Below, piece after piece: positions 34,989 to 44,683 of a stretch of 64,000 nucleotides of DNA. Within the stretch, counting starts at the first letter, position 1; every line of letters begins with the position of its first letter. The notes under the pieces are model-generated. The model saw only the letters and a program-made list of their open reading frames with translations, did no database searches and was not told the origin of the DNA. The stretch is from contig NZ_QGTM01000003.1 of the NCBI RefSeq assembly GCF_003182195.1, forward strand, positions 1 to 64,000, given 5' to 3'. Source of the DNA: Halomonas sp. A11-A. Its GTDB lineage: Bacteria; Pseudomonadota; Gammaproteobacteria; Pseudomonadales; Halomonadaceae. Made by a program: the position numbers and the translations under genes.

Positions 34989-36701
34989 CTATTCCGGGGG
35001 CTTGCCCAGGGCCTGCCAGGCGGCGTAGGTGCTGAGAAAGACGCGGCCGGTGATATCGTCGAGGAAGTCGCTGCGCTTGAGCCGGTCCATCACCGGCCCC
35101 TTTACCTCGGCCAGGTGCAGGGTCACCCCGGACTCCTTGAGGCGGGCGTTGATGGCGTCGAGGCTCTCGAGGGCCGAGGCGTCGATCAGGTTGACCGCCG
35201 AGCAGATCAGCACCACGTGCTCGAGTCCCGGGCGGCGCGCCACGAGTTCATGGACGGTGTCCTCCAGGTAGCGGGCGTTGGCGAAGTAGAGGCTCTCGTC
35301 GATGCGCAGGAAGGCGACGTGGCTCAGGGTCTCCACCTCGTGGCGGGTGACGCTGCGAAAGTGCTCGCTGCCGGGAATCAGCCCCACGATGGCGCTGTGG
35401 GGGCGGCTGGTGCGGTAGAGGAAGAGCGCCACCGAGAGCAGTACCCCACTGATGATGCCGGCCTCGGCCCCCTCCGCCAGGGTGAGCAGGATGGTCACGG
35501 CCATGGCCGAGAAGTCGGCCCGGGAGTAGCGCCAGGTCTGGCGGATCATGGGGAGATCCACCAGGGTCAGGGCGGCCACGGTGATGGTGGCGGCCAGGGT
35601 GGCGATGGGCAGGTGGTAGAGCAGTGGGGTGAAGGCCAGGGTGACCAGGCCGATGCCGAGTGCGGTGAAGAGCCCGGCCATGGGGGTCTGGGCACCGGCC
35701 TCGTCGCTGACCACGGTGCGCGACAGCCCGCCGGTGACCGGCATCCCGGCGGTGAAGGCGGCGGCCAGGTTGGCGCCGCCCAGGCCCACCAGCTCCTGGT
35801 TGGGGGAGATGCGCTGGCGCCGCCGGGCGGCCAGCATCTGGGCCATGGAGATCGACTCCACGAACCCCACCACACTGATCAGCAGCGCCGGAATCAGCAG
35901 CGCATACCAGAGCGAGCCGTCGAAGCCCGGCAGGGTCAGCGGCGGCAGCCCGCTCGGCACCGAGCCGATCACTGCCACACCGCGTTCGGCGAGCCCCAGC
36001 TGCCAGCTGAGCCCGGTGGTGACCGCCACGGCCAGCACCGGGGCGGCCCGGGCCAGCAGGGCGGCGCTGGCGTCGGCCAGCCCCAGGCGCCGGAGCAGCC
36101 CCCTGGCGTGGCGGCGGCTGGCGAGCAGGAAGCCCAGGGTGCCGACCCCCAGCGCCAGGGTGGGCCAGTGCACCTGCCCCAGCTGGCCGACCAGGTTGGC
36201 CACCAGGGTGGTGGCGGTGTAGCCGCTCGCCTCGAGGCCCAGCAGGTGCCCGATCTGGCTGGCGGCGATCAGGAGCCCCGAGGCGGAGAGAAATCCCGCG
36301 ATCACCGGGTGGCTCAGGAAGTTGGTGAAGAAGCCCAGGCGGGCCAGGCCCATGGCCGCGAGCATCAGCCCGGAGAGCAGTGAGAGCACCAGGGCCGCCT
36401 GCAGGTACTCCGGGGTGCCCGGGGTGGCCACCCCGGAGAGGGCCGCACCGGTCATCAGCGCGATGATCGCCACCGGCCCCACCGCCAGGGTTCGGCTGGT
36501 GCCGAGCAGCGCATAGAGCACCGCCGGCAGGATGCTAGCGTAGAGCCCCACCACGGCGGGCAGGCCGGCGAGCAGGGCGTAGGCCAGTGACTGGGGAATC
36601 ACCATCACGGTGACGATCAGGCCGGCCAGCAGGTCGGCGCCACCCAGCCGGCGGTTGTAGTGGGGCAGCCAGGTGAGAATCGGCAGGTAGCGCTTGAGCA
36701 T
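34989..36701 (-). CDS. SulP-family anion transporter with C-terminal STAS domain
   Basis: 570 residues, typical of SulP (SLC26-like) proteins: N-terminal LTWLPHYNRRLGGADLLAGL, TM core with PQSLAYALLAGLPAVVGLYAS, the FVESISMAQMLAARRRQRI segment, and the cytoplasmic STAS domain (about 430-550, SHVAFLRIDESLYFAN). Substrate could be sulfate, bicarbonate or a dicarboxylate and cannot be read from sequence. Start ATG at 36701. It is divergent from metY; 156 bp separate the start codons and hold the promoters of both. Confidence 0.92.
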   Translation of the reverse strand: MLKRYLPILTWLPHYNRRLGGADLLAGLIVTVMVIPQSLAYALLAGLPAVVGLYASILPAVLYALLGTSRTLAVGPVAIIALMTGAALSGVATPGTPEYLQAALVLSLLSGLMLAAMGLARLGFFTNFLSHPVIAGFLSASGLLIAASQIGHLLGLEASGYTATTLVANLVGQLGQVHWPTLALGVGTLGFLLASRRHARGLLRRLGLADASAALLARAAPVLAVAVTTGLSWQLGLAERGVAVIGSVPSGLPPLTLPGFDGSLWYALLIPALLISVVGFVESISMAQMLAARRRQRISPNQELVGLGGANLAAAFTAGMPVTGGLSRTVVSDEAGAQTPMAGLFTALGIGLVTLAFTPLLYHLPIATLAATITVAALTLVDLPMIRQTWRYSRADFSAMAVTILLTLAEGAEAGIISGVLLSVALFLYRTSRPHSAIVGLIPGSEHFRSVTRHEVETLSHVAFLRIDESLYFANARYLEDTVHELVARRPGLEHVVLICSAVNLIDASALESLDAINARLKESGVTLHLAEVKGPVMDRLKRSDFLDDITGRVFLSTYAAWQALGKPPE

Positions 36702-36857
36702 CCGTTCTTCGTTCGGCGTAGGGAGTGACCCTAGAGACTAAACGATATGCGTGGCCGTGTTCAGAGTGGGTTAGATCTGGTGAAATGGCCGTGTCGGCCC
36801 ACCACCCACGCCGGATCATCCACATCGGCTCATCCACAACAACCGCAAGGACACCTC

Positions 36858-38131
36858 ATGAAGCGCGAAACCATCGCCCTGCATCACGGCTATGCCCCCG
36901 ACGACCAGCACTCGGTGGCGGTGCCCATCCACCAGACCACCTCGTTCTCCTTCGACAGCGCCCAGCACGCCGCCGACCTCTTCGACCTCAAGGTCGAGGG
37001 CAACATCTACTCGCGGATCATGAACCCCACCTGTGCGGTGCTCGAGCAGCGCGTGGCGGCCCTGGAGGGCGGGCTCGCCGGCCTCGCCGTGGCATCGGGC
37101 ATGGCCGCCATCACCTATGCCATCCAGACCATCGCCGAGGCGGGCGACAATATCGTCTCGATCAGCGAGCTCTACGGCGGCACCTATAACCTCTTCGCCC
37201 ACACCCTGCCGCGCCAGGGCATCGAGGTGCGCTTCGCCGACAAGGACGACCTGGCCGGCCTCGAGGCGCTGATCGATGCGCGCACCAAGGCGGTCTTCTG
37301 CGAGAGCGTCGGCAACCCGTCGGGCAGCGTGGTGGACATGAAGGCCCTGGCCGAGGTGGCCCATCGCCACGGCGTACCGGTGATCGTAGACAATACCGTG
37401 CCCACCCCCTTCTTGTGGCGTCCCATCGAGCACGGCGCCGACATCGTGATCCATTCGGCCACCAAGTACATCGGCGGCCACGGTACACCGTGGGCGGGGT
37501 GATCGTCGACTCCGGCAAGTTCCCCTGGGCCGAGCACGCCGAGCGCTTCCCGCTGCTCAACCAGCCGGATGTCTCCTACCACGGGGTCTGCTACACGCGG
37601 GATCTCGGCGAGGCCGCCTTCATCGGCCGCGCCCGGGTGGTGCCGCTGCGCAACATGGGCGCGGCGCTCTCCGCCCAGGCCGCCTGGAACCTGCTGCAGG
37701 GGCTCGAGACCCTGGCGCTGCGCATTGAGCGGATCTGTGACAACGCCCAGCGGGTGGCCGAGTACCTGGAGGGCCACGACGCGGTGACCTGGGTGAAGTA
37801 CGCGGGTCTGTCGAGCCACAAGGACCACGGCCTGGCCCAGGAGTACATGGGCGGGCGCGCCTCGGGCATCCTGAGCTTCGGCATCAAGGGTGGCCGCGAG
37901 GCCGGCGCGCGCTTCTACGACGCCCTGGGCATGATCCTGCGCCTGGTCAACATCGGCGATGCCAAGACCTGCTCATCGATTCCCGCCGCCACCACCCACC
38001 GCCAGCTCAACGACGAGGAGCTGGTCAAGGCGGGGGTGACGCCGGACATGGTGCGCCTCTCCATCGGCATCGAGCATATTGACGACATCCTCGCCGACCT
38101 CGATCAGGCCCTGGCCGCAAGCCAGCGCTGA
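36858..38131 (+). pseudogene. metY: O-acetylhomoserine sulfhydrylase MetY, single-base frameshift
   Basis: PLP enzyme making homocysteine from O-acetylhomoserine and sulfide. The first frame (from ATG 36858, with CAAGGA upstream) reads [20 protein letters not shown] through the PLP lysine in [11 protein letters not shown] (K203). The second continues [14 protein letters not shown] to the normal C-terminus at 38131. The join needs one extra base near 37483-37487 (GGTACACC where GGTACCACC is expected), which restores a 424-residue protein. As given the protein stops at 37500. A real null mutation or a one-base sequencing error are equally possible. Confidence 0.85.
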
Positions 38132-38148
38132 TTACCTCGTCATCCAAG

Positions 38149-38190
38149 AGCGGCGCCGTCCCCTTGTCCTGGCAGGGGGACGGCGCCGCT
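38149..38190 (+). terminator. Rho-independent terminator after metY
   Basis: A 15-bp stem (AGCGGCGCCGTCCCC and its complement) with a 12-base loop, then TTTGTTG. Confidence 0.75.
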
Positions 38191-38331
38191 TTGTTGATGC
38201 AGGGCAAGTGTGTTCGCCATTGTCGTCCAACGCTGTCAGAACTTGAGTCCTACCATGGTGTGTCAGGCCAAAGTGCAGGTCTCACCCGGCGCCGAAGGGA
38301 CTAAGCTGCGGTCCTGAAATAACATCAACGT

Positions 38332-40053
38332 ATGGGGCGCATGGCGATGCAGCTTTTCATCCATCTTCTGGCCGCGCTGGTGGCCGTTGCGGCCGGCGTG
38401 GTCACCCAGTACGGGGTGTCTCCCTGGACTCCCTGGCTTGCCCTGCCGCTCGCCGCCGTGGCCGGCGCCCTGGCCCTCTATGCCAGGATGCTAAGGGTCT
38501 ACGCCTTGCCTGCCGCGGAGCTGAAGGCTCGGCGGCGAGCCTGGCTGCCTTCGGTGCAGGACTATCTGGCCCTGCGCCGCCTGGGTCATGACCTGGTAGG
38601 GCGCACCGGCGTGGCGGCCATCGCCTCCGCCGAGGTCTCCCACCACGCCGATCGCCTCGATCAGCGGCTGACGCGCCAGGAGCGCGTTGTCCATGACGCC
38701 TCCACCAGCATGACGGCCATCAGCAGTGCCATCGAGCAGGTGGCCAGCGGGGCGAGTCAGGTCGCCCGGCTGGCGACCAGCTCCCGGGAGGGGAGCGAGG
38801 CGAGTCGAGAGCAACTCGATGCGGTGATCACCGAGATGCAGGCGCTGGCCGAGCGCTCCTCCGAGGCGCTGGCGCAGCTCGGTTCCCTGGAGGAGAAGGC
38901 CGGCAGCGTGAAGCGGGTCACCGCCATGATCGAGGAGATCGCCGAGCAGACCAACTTGCTCTCCCTGAATGCCTCGATCGAGGCGGCGCGGGCCGGGGAG
39001 CACGGGCGCGGCTTTGCCGTGGTAGCAGGCGAGGTCAGGGCGCTGGCCGGGCGGACGGCCGATGCGACCCGCCACGTCGAATCCCTGGTAAGCGATATCG
39101 GCGTGAGCATTCACCAGGTGGTCGAGAACATCGGTTCGCTGATGGGGCGCGTGGGGCACCAGGCGGCCGAGATAACGACGGTGGGGGAGCGCCTCACCGC
39201 CATGAACCACAGCGTGCAGGGCGTGGAGCGCGAGATTGCCGAGATCGCCACCGCCATGGAGGACACGAGGCACCATAGCCAGCGGATTGCCGGCACCCTG
39301 CAGTCGTTGTCCCGGGAGGTCGATGAGGGCAACCGCGACATGCACAGTCTGGCGTGCCAGGCCCGTGCCCTGATGCAGAGCGCCGAAGAGGTCGAGGCGG
39401 CCTTGGCCCAGCAGCGTCTCGATGGCCGCCATCAGCAGGTCTATCGCGTGGCACGTCAGGCGGCGGATCAGCTGCAGGGACTGCTGGAGAAGGCGCTGCG
39501 CCGCGGGGAGCTGAGTATCGATCAGCTCTTCGACGACCGCTATGAGCCGGTGCCGGATACCCAGCCCACCAAGTATCGGACGCGCTATGACGAGTGCTGC
39601 GACCGTCTCTTTCCTGGCGTGCAGGAACCGCTGCTCAAGGCATATGGCCTGGCCTACGCCATCAGCTGCGATCGTAACGGCTATGTGCCGACCCACAACC
39701 TGGCCGTCAGCCATCCTCCCACCGGGGATCTCGCGCACGATCTCAAGTTCAGCCGCAGCAAGCGGATCTTCGATGACCCGACCGGCAAGCGCTGCGGCAG
39801 TCACCGCCAGCCGCTGTTGCTGCAGACCTACAAGCGTGACACCGGTGAAATCATGCACGACCTGTCGGTGCCACTCATGGTGGCGGGCAAGCACTGGGGC
39901 GGCTTTCGGGTCGGCTACTCCCCGGTGCTCGAGAGTCACGACACGAACACGAAGCAGGTGCCGTCCTCCTTCGAGGGCGAGCTGCAGGCGGCGGATCCAG
40001 AGGTGCGAGCTTCGCCGGATCCGGCGCGGCGGCAGCAAGAAGCCCTGTCGTGA
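38332..40053 (+). CDS. Methyl-accepting chemotaxis-like receptor with C-terminal sensor domain
   Basis: 573 residues with an unusual order. Two N-terminal hydrophobic segments (about 7-45), no periplasmic sensor and no obvious HAMP, a signalling domain with the hairpin [20 protein letters not shown] around 200-220, then a C-terminal PAS/Cache-like domain ([19 protein letters not shown] to HWGGFRVGY). Sensing is therefore probably cytoplasmic. Start is ambiguous between ATG codons at 38332, 38341 and 38347. It is separate from any che genes in this window. The gene abuts rarD with no gap. Confidence 0.85.
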   Translation: MGRMAMQLFIHLLAALVAVAAGVVTQYGVSPWTPWLALPLAAVAGALALYARMLRVYALPAAELKARRRAWLPSVQDYLALRRLGHDLVGRTGVAAIASAEVSHHADRLDQRLTRQERVVHDASTSMTAISSAIEQVASGASQVARLATSSREGSEASREQLDAVITEMQALAERSSEALAQLGSLEEKAGSVKRVTAMIEEIAEQTNLLSLNASIEAARAGEHGRGFAVVAGEVRALAGRTADATRHVESLVSDIGVSIHQVVENIGSLMGRVGHQAAEITTVGERLTAMNHSVQGVEREIAEIATAMEDTRHHSQRIAGTLQSLSREVDEGNRDMHSLACQARALMQSAEEVEAALAQQRLDGRHQQVYRVARQAADQLQGLLEKALRRGELSIDQLFDDRYEPVPDTQPTKYRTRYDECCDRLFPGVQEPLLKAYGLAYAISCDRNGYVPTHNLAVSHPPTGDLAHDLKFSRSKRIFDDPTGKRCGSHRQPLLLQTYKRDTGEIMHDLSVPLMVAGKHWGGFRVGYSPVLESHDTNTKQVPSSFEGELQAADPEVRASPDPARRQQEALS

Positions 40054-40971
40054 TCACTCCCCGGCCATCTCGCGCCGCGCGCGCCCCTGCCAGGCGGACC
40101 AGGTGTAGAGCGCCAGCGCCGTCCAGATCAGCGAGAAGGTGGCCAGCTGCACCGCCGTGAGAGGCTCGCCGAACACGAGCAGGGCGATGCCGAACTGGAT
40201 GGTGGGGTTGATGTACATCAGAAAACCCAGGGTGGCCAGGCGCAGCCGCCTGGCCGCGCCGGCGAAGGCCAGCAGGGGCAGGGCGGTGATCACCCCACTG
40301 GCGATCAGCAGCAGGGTGGTGCGGGGCTCTCCCAGGAAGTGGGAGAGGTCGACCTGGACCAGCCTGGCCAGCGTCAGCAGTGCCAGCGGCAGCAGCAGCA
40401 AGGTCTCCACGAAGAGCCCCGAGAGGCCGTCCAGCGGAACCTGCTTGCGCAGCAGCCCGTAGGTACCGAAGGAGAAGGCGAGCCCCAGGCTGATCCACGG
40501 CAGCTCTCCGAGCAGCAGCAGCTGGATCAGAATTGCCACGGCGGCGAGCCCCACGGCCGCCGCCTGCAGCCGGTGCATGGTCTCGCGCAGCACCAGCATC
40601 CCCAGCGCCACGTTGACCAGCGGCGTCATGAAGTAGCCCAGGCTCGCCTGCAGCACCTGGCGGGTCTCCACCGCATAGATGTAGAGCCCCCAGTTGATCG
40701 CGATCAGCAGAGCGCAGCCCAGCACACTGCCCAGGCGGCGCGGCTCGCTCAGAGCCTTGCGGACCGGTGCCCAGCGCTTAAGCAGGGTGACCAGCCCCAC
40801 CAGGAACAGGCAGGACCAGAGGATCCGGTGGATCAGGATCTCGAAGGCCGGCACCCCCTGGAACAGGGCGAAGAAGAGCGGAAAGCAGCCCCACAGGATA
40901 TAGGCGGAGAGACCGAAGGCGACCCCCTTGGCGGGTTCGCGATCGGGGGCAGGGCTCGGCGATGGGCGCAT
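40054..40971 (-). CDS. rarD: EamA-family transporter RarD
   Basis: 305 residues with about ten membrane segments. The N-terminal GLSAYILWGCFPLFFALF and EILIHRILWSCLFL are the RarD signature (E. coli RarD: chloramphenicol-sensitive protein; substrate unknown). The duplicated EamA repeat is complete, unlike the truncated paralogue at the left edge of the window. The start is taken at ATG 40971, though the frame extends upstream. Its stop is directly adjacent to the MCP stop on the other strand. Confidence 0.9.
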   Translation of the reverse strand: MRPSPSPAPDREPAKGVAFGLSAYILWGCFPLFFALFQGVPAFEILIHRILWSCLFLVGLVTLLKRWAPVRKALSEPRRLGSVLGCALLIAINWGLYIYAVETRQVLQASLGYFMTPLVNVALGMLVLRETMHRLQAAAVGLAAVAILIQLLLLGELPWISLGLAFSFGTYGLLRKQVPLDGLSGLFVETLLLLPLALLTLARLVQVDLSHFLGEPRTTLLLIASGVITALPLLAFAGAARRLRLATLGFLMYINPTIQFGIALLVFGEPLTAVQLATFSLIWTALALYTWSAWQGRARREMAGE

Positions 40972-41097
40972 CGGGGTCTCGTGGCCAGGGCGGCGTATAA
41001 GGTGACGGGAAAAGCTGTACGTTAGCAGGCTATTGGCCTTGCCGCCACGGGGCGGCTGACGTGGCTCCGGGCCTGAGTTAGCAAAAATCCGCGTAAA

Positions 41098-42427
41098 CCC
41101 TCGCCCACTCGGGCGGGGATACAAGCGGGCAGCGCGATAGCGCTGCTGGGTTTGCGGTATGGGGCCCGGCGGCATAAGCTGTACATATATCTATGCATCA
41201 ATGGCGCGCCATGCTGAAGGCTACGAAGGTACGACTCTACCCCACGACCGAGCAGGCGGAGTTCCTGAACCGCCAGTTCGGCGCGGTGCGCTTCGTCTAT
41301 AACACCGGCCTTCGCATCATGTCCCATCGCTACCAGCGCCACGGCCAGTCGTTGAGCGCCAAGCACGACATCAAAAAGCTGCTCCCGGTGGCCAAGAAAT
41401 CGCGCAAGTACGGATGGCTGAAAGAGGCGGATTCCATCGCCCTCCAGCAAGGCGTGCCTCAACCTCGATCATGCCTTCCAGCGCTTCTTCGACCCCGCGC
41501 AGAAAGCCGGCTATCCGCGCTTCAAGAGCAAGCGGGGCAAGCAGTCCAGCTATCACTGCGTCGGCGTCAAGGCCGGCGACGACTGGATCAAGGTCCCCAA
41601 GCTCGGGCCGATCAAGGCCAGGATGCATCGCCAGGTCGAGGGCAGGCTGAAAAGCATCACCCTGACCCGTACCGTCACCGGCAAGCACTACGCCTCGTTG
41701 CTGTTTGACACTGAGCAGGCTGCCCCGGCACCGCTGAAGGACGTTGACGCCGCTAAGGTCGTGGGCCTCGATATGGGGCTGTCGTATCTGGCCATTGACT
41801 CCACCGGCCGCAAGATCGCCAATCCGTGCTTCCTCAAGCAGACGCAGCAAAATCTCAAGCGCAAGCAGCAGGCGTTGTCCCGCACGAAGAAGGGCAGCGC
41901 CAATCGGGCCAAGGCACGGTTACTCGTCGCCAAGGCGCACGAGCGGCTGGCGAATGCCCGCCATGACTTCCAGCACAAGCTCTCTCGACAGATCGTTGAC
42001 GACAGCCAAGCGGTGATCGTCGAGACGCTGAAGGTCCGCAACATGATGAAGAACGCCCGCCTCGCCAAGCACATCGGCGATGCGTCCTGGCATGCCTTGG
42101 TGACCAAGCTGGACTACAAGGCCAAGGAGCAGGGCAAGCATCTGGTCAAGATCGACCCGTGGTTTGCCAGCTCCAAGACCTGCCATGTCTGCCAGCACAA
42201 GATGGACGCCATGCCGTTGAACGTCCGGTCGTGGGAGTGCCCCGCCTGCCACACACAGCACGACCGGGACATCAACGCGGCGCTGAACATCAAGCATCAA
42301 GGCATTATCGAGCTGAAGGCGGAAGGGCTGTCCGTCTCTGCCCATGGAGGCTTGCGTAAGTCCGGCATGTCGCCGGTTGCTGCCTGAGAAGTGGGAAGCC
42401 TCGCCCGTTAGGGCGGGGAGCAGTCAC
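41098..42427 (+). mobile_element. tnpB-only IS200/IS605 (IS1341-like) element
   Basis: A left-end hairpin (CCTCGCCC with GGGCGGGG, 41099-41118), a single tnpB, and a right-end hairpin (CCTCGCCC-GTTA-GGGCGGGG, about 42396-42416) ending in AGTCAC. The two end hairpins share the same GC arms. No tnpA is present, so it would depend on a transposase in trans. Boundaries are approximate. It sits between rarD and yafV without breaking either. The right end may specify the TnpB guide RNA. Confidence 0.7.
41211..42387 (+). pseudogene. tnpB: TnpB RNA-guided endonuclease, frameshifted in the N-terminal region
   Basis: The N-terminal frame MLKATKVRLYPTTEQAEFLN to SIALQQ shifts at about 41451 (one extra G). 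It then continues as ACLNLDHAFQRFFDP in another frame to 42387. The RuvC nuclease parts are intact: VVGLDMGLSYLAID (first Asp), AVIVETLKV (Glu), and DRDINAALNI (last Asp), with the zinc ribbon CHVCQH and CPACHT. Only the upstream wedge domain is separated, so the frame as given probably yields no active nuclease. An upstream ATG (41193) is also possible. Confidence 0.85.
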
Positions 42428-42465
42428 GCTTGCTGTCACTATCACCTATCGAGCAGGAGCGGCCC

Positions 42466-43281
42466 ATGAGCGAGCTGAGAGTGACCCTGGTGCAGTGCGA
42501 CCTGCGCTGGGAAGACCCGGATGCCAACTGTCGGATGTTGGAGGAGACCCTGGGCGGCCTCGGTCAGGCCGATACCGACCTGATCGTGCTGCCCGAGATG
42601 TTCGCCACCGGCTTCACCATGAACTCTCGGGAGATGGCCGAGCCCATGGCGGAGAGCCGCAGCGTGGCCTGGCTGCAGGGGCAGGCACGCCAGCGCGGCT
42701 GCGTGGTCACCGGCAGCGTAGCGGTGGTGGAGAACGGGGACTACTTCAACCGCCTGGTATGGGCACGCCCCGACGGGTCGCTTGCCACCTACGACAAGCG
42801 CCACCTGTTCCGCATGGCCGGCGAGCACGAGCGCTACGCCATGGGCCACGAGCGGGTGATCGTCGAGCTCAAGGGCTTCCGGCTCCTGCTCAGCGTCTGC
42901 TACGACCTGCGCTTCCCGGTCTGGCTGCGCCAGCAGCCGGCCCCCGGCGAGCACTTCGAGTACGACGCCCTGCTCTGCGTGGCCAACTGGCCGGCCCCGC
43001 GGCGTCACCCCTGGTGCACCCTGCTGCAGGCCCGCGCCATCGAGAACCTCTGCCCGGTGATCGGCGTGAATCGCGTCGGCGAAGACGCCAACGGACTGCC
43101 CTACGCCGGCGATTCCATGCTGATCGACGCCAAGGGCGAGGCGCTGATCGACGAGCCCGAAGGCCGCGTCTTCGTGAAGACCGGCAGCCTGTCGCTTGAC
43201 GAGCTCAAGGCCTTTCGGGAGAAGTTTCCCGCCTGGCGCGACGCCGACCACTTCATCCTCTCGGATGGAGTCGGCTTCTGA
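42466..43281 (+). CDS. yafV: Omega-amidase / carbon-nitrogen hydrolase (YafV-like)
   Basis: 271 residues of the nitrilase superfamily. The catalytic triad is visible: Glu in VLPEMFATGF, Lys in YDKRHLFRM and Cys in SVCYDLRFP. The surrounding sequence matches E. coli YafV, which hydrolyses omega-amides such as 2-oxoglutaramate and 2-oxosuccinamate, products of glutamine and asparagine transamination. Start ATG at 42466 has CAGGAGC upstream; the longer reading enters the IS right end. It overlaps the next gene by one base (TGATG). Confidence 0.93.
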   Translation: MSELRVTLVQCDLRWEDPDANCRMLEETLGGLGQADTDLIVLPEMFATGFTMNSREMAEPMAESRSVAWLQGQARQRGCVVTGSVAVVENGDYFNRLVWARPDGSLATYDKRHLFRMAGEHERYAMGHERVIVELKGFRLLLSVCYDLRFPVWLRQQPAPGEHFEYDALLCVANWPAPRRHPWCTLLQARAIENLCPVIGVNRVGEDANGLPYAGDSMLIDAKGEALIDEPEGRVFVKTGSLSLDELKAFREKFPAWRDADHFILSDGVGF

Positions 43282-43979
43282 TGCGCCTCGACCGCTTCCT
43301 CTCCGAGACCACCGACCTGACCCGCAGCCTGGCCAAGAAGGCCCTGCATCGCGGCGAAGTCAGTGTCGACGGCGAGATCGTCAAGAACCCCGCCACCCAG
43401 ATCGATGAGGCCAGCCGGGTGATCTGGAACGACGCGCCCCTGACCCTGGTGGGGCTGCGCTACGTGATGCTCCACAAGCCTGCAGGGGTGGAGTGCACCG
43501 CCCGGCGCACCCTCTATCCCCGGGCCATCGACCTGATCGAGCTGCCCAAGGTGGAGCGCCTGCAGCCGGTGGGGCGTCTCGACGTCGACACTACCGGGCT
43601 CGTGCTCTTGACCGACGACGGCCAGTGGTCCCACCGGGTCACCTCCCCCAAGCACCGCTGCGGCAAGGTCTACCGGGTCACCTTGGCCGAGCCGCTGGAG
43701 GGCGATGCGCTGGCGCGCGCCATCGAGGCCTTCGCCGAGGGCGTGGTGCTCGACGGTGAGGAGACACCCACCCGCCCGGCGGAGCTTGCCATGCGCGAGC
43801 CGACGGTCGCCGAGCTCACCCTATACGAGGGCAAGTACCACCAGGTGAAGCGCATGTTCGCCGCCATCGGCAACCACGTGGTCGCCCTGCACCGCGAGTC
43901 CATCGGTCCGTTGGCGCTGGGTGAGCTGCCCGAAGGGGAGTGGCGCGAGCTCACCGCCGACCAAATCGCCGCCTTCTAG
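43281..43979 (+). CDS. 16S rRNA pseudouridine synthase, RsuA family
   Basis: 232 residues: an N-terminal S4-type RNA-binding domain (MRLDRFLSETTDLTRSLAKKAL) followed by the catalytic domain with Asp in GRLDVDTTGLVLLTDDG (around 97-113) and the YHQVKRMFAAIGNHV motif. RsuA modifies U516 of 16S rRNA. The family also includes RluE/F-like members, so the exact target is assigned with moderate certainty. The start ATG overlaps the yafV stop, so both are likely in one transcript. Confidence 0.88.
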   Translation: MRLDRFLSETTDLTRSLAKKALHRGEVSVDGEIVKNPATQIDEASRVIWNDAPLTLVGLRYVMLHKPAGVECTARRTLYPRAIDLIELPKVERLQPVGRLDVDTTGLVLLTDDGQWSHRVTSPKHRCGKVYRVTLAEPLEGDALARAIEAFAEGVVLDGEETPTRPAELAMREPTVAELTLYEGKYHQVKRMFAAIGNHVVALHRESIGPLALGELPEGEWRELTADQIAAF

Positions 43980-44367
43980 CCCGGATGTTGCACCGGGTTG
44001 GTCAGCAGCACCCAGATGCCAGGTTGGGTGGCGATGATGCCGCCCAGAGCTGGAAGTTGGCTATATATTGCTATTGAACAATTTCCTTTGCTCAAGGCGC
44101 ACTGCCCCCAACCCCCATGTGTTTTCTGTGCCGGGGACAGCACGCCGCGGCGCTACCCAGGCACCAGTTTGCCAGCCAGCTTCAGGAAGATGTCCTGCTT
44201 TAGGTTCTTGAATTATAACCGATTTTCAGCCGATTTTTTCATTTATGATGCGGTATCCGGGCTAGCGTATAGGAGAGGTGGTCGGCGGAGTGACGCGGGG
44301 AATGAGCGTTTACTTGACGTCCGTCACACCGCACCCTGCCACCCGATGAACAGACAAGGAGCTGGCG
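43980..44367. other. 388-bp gap with AT-richer DNA and protein-like scraps
   Basis: No intact gene. The composition drops in GC between about 44060 and 44270. Minus-strand readings include ALGGIIATQPGIWVLLTNPV near 43990-44055 and KQDIFLKLAGKLVPG with a stop near 44160-44205. Both look like parts of real proteins, perhaps decayed genes or mobile-element ends. A -10-like TATGAT (44244-44249) with TTTTCA 15 bp upstream might serve the next gene. Nothing else is supported. Confidence 0.4.
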
Positions 44368-44541
44368 ATGTGGCGCGTGATCAAGTCGGTACTGGCGGCA
44401 TTTTTCGGCGTGCAGAAGGAGCAGCGCCGACGCGAGGACTTCGAGCAGGGCAGGCCGCTGGCCTTCATCGTGGTGGGCGTGCTGATGGGGCTGCTGTTCG
44501 TGGTGGGAGTGGCGGCGGTGGCCATCGTGGTCGCGCGCTGA
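44368..44541 (+). CDS. DUF2970 family small membrane protein
   Basis: A 57-residue single-span protein. The N-terminal part MWRVIKSVLAAFFGVQKE and the Arg-rich linker are the DUF2970 signature; a C-terminal membrane helix follows (LAFIVVGVLMGLLFVVGVAA). The ribosome-binding AAGGA is 7 bp upstream of ATG 44368. DUF2970 genes commonly sit next to cytochrome oxidase genes, as here (142 bp before coxB). Its role is unknown; help in oxidase assembly is an inference from context. Confidence 0.8.
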   Translation: MWRVIKSVLAAFFGVQKEQRRREDFEQGRPLAFIVVGVLMGLLFVVGVAAVAIVVAR

Positions 44542-44654
44542 AGGGGTCCCGTTGAATCCGGCGTTGGTACACCCGGCGACTGCGGCGAGTTGTTACGGTA
44601 GGGCCTTCTATACTGCATCGCAGACACAGCTAATGTTGCGTTAACCGCTAAGAC

Positions 44655-44665
44655 AACAATAACAA
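44655..44665 (+). promoter_or_regulatory. A-rich CA motif before coxB
   Basis: AACAATAACAA fits the AANAANAA pattern bound by Hfq/Crc in pseudomonads, 19 bp before the coxB start. A second copy (AATAACAA, 45801-45808) spans the coxB stop before coxA, and the same 11-mer occurs before pxpA. The function is inferred from position. Confidence 0.35.
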
Positions 44666-44683
44666 GGAAACAAGGAGGCGCCG

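Noticed and set aside
36702-36857. SAM-type riboswitch upstream of metY
   Set aside because: The 156-bp divergent region was read for the conserved cores of SAM-I and SAM-II riboswitches; no convincing helices or pseudoknot were found.
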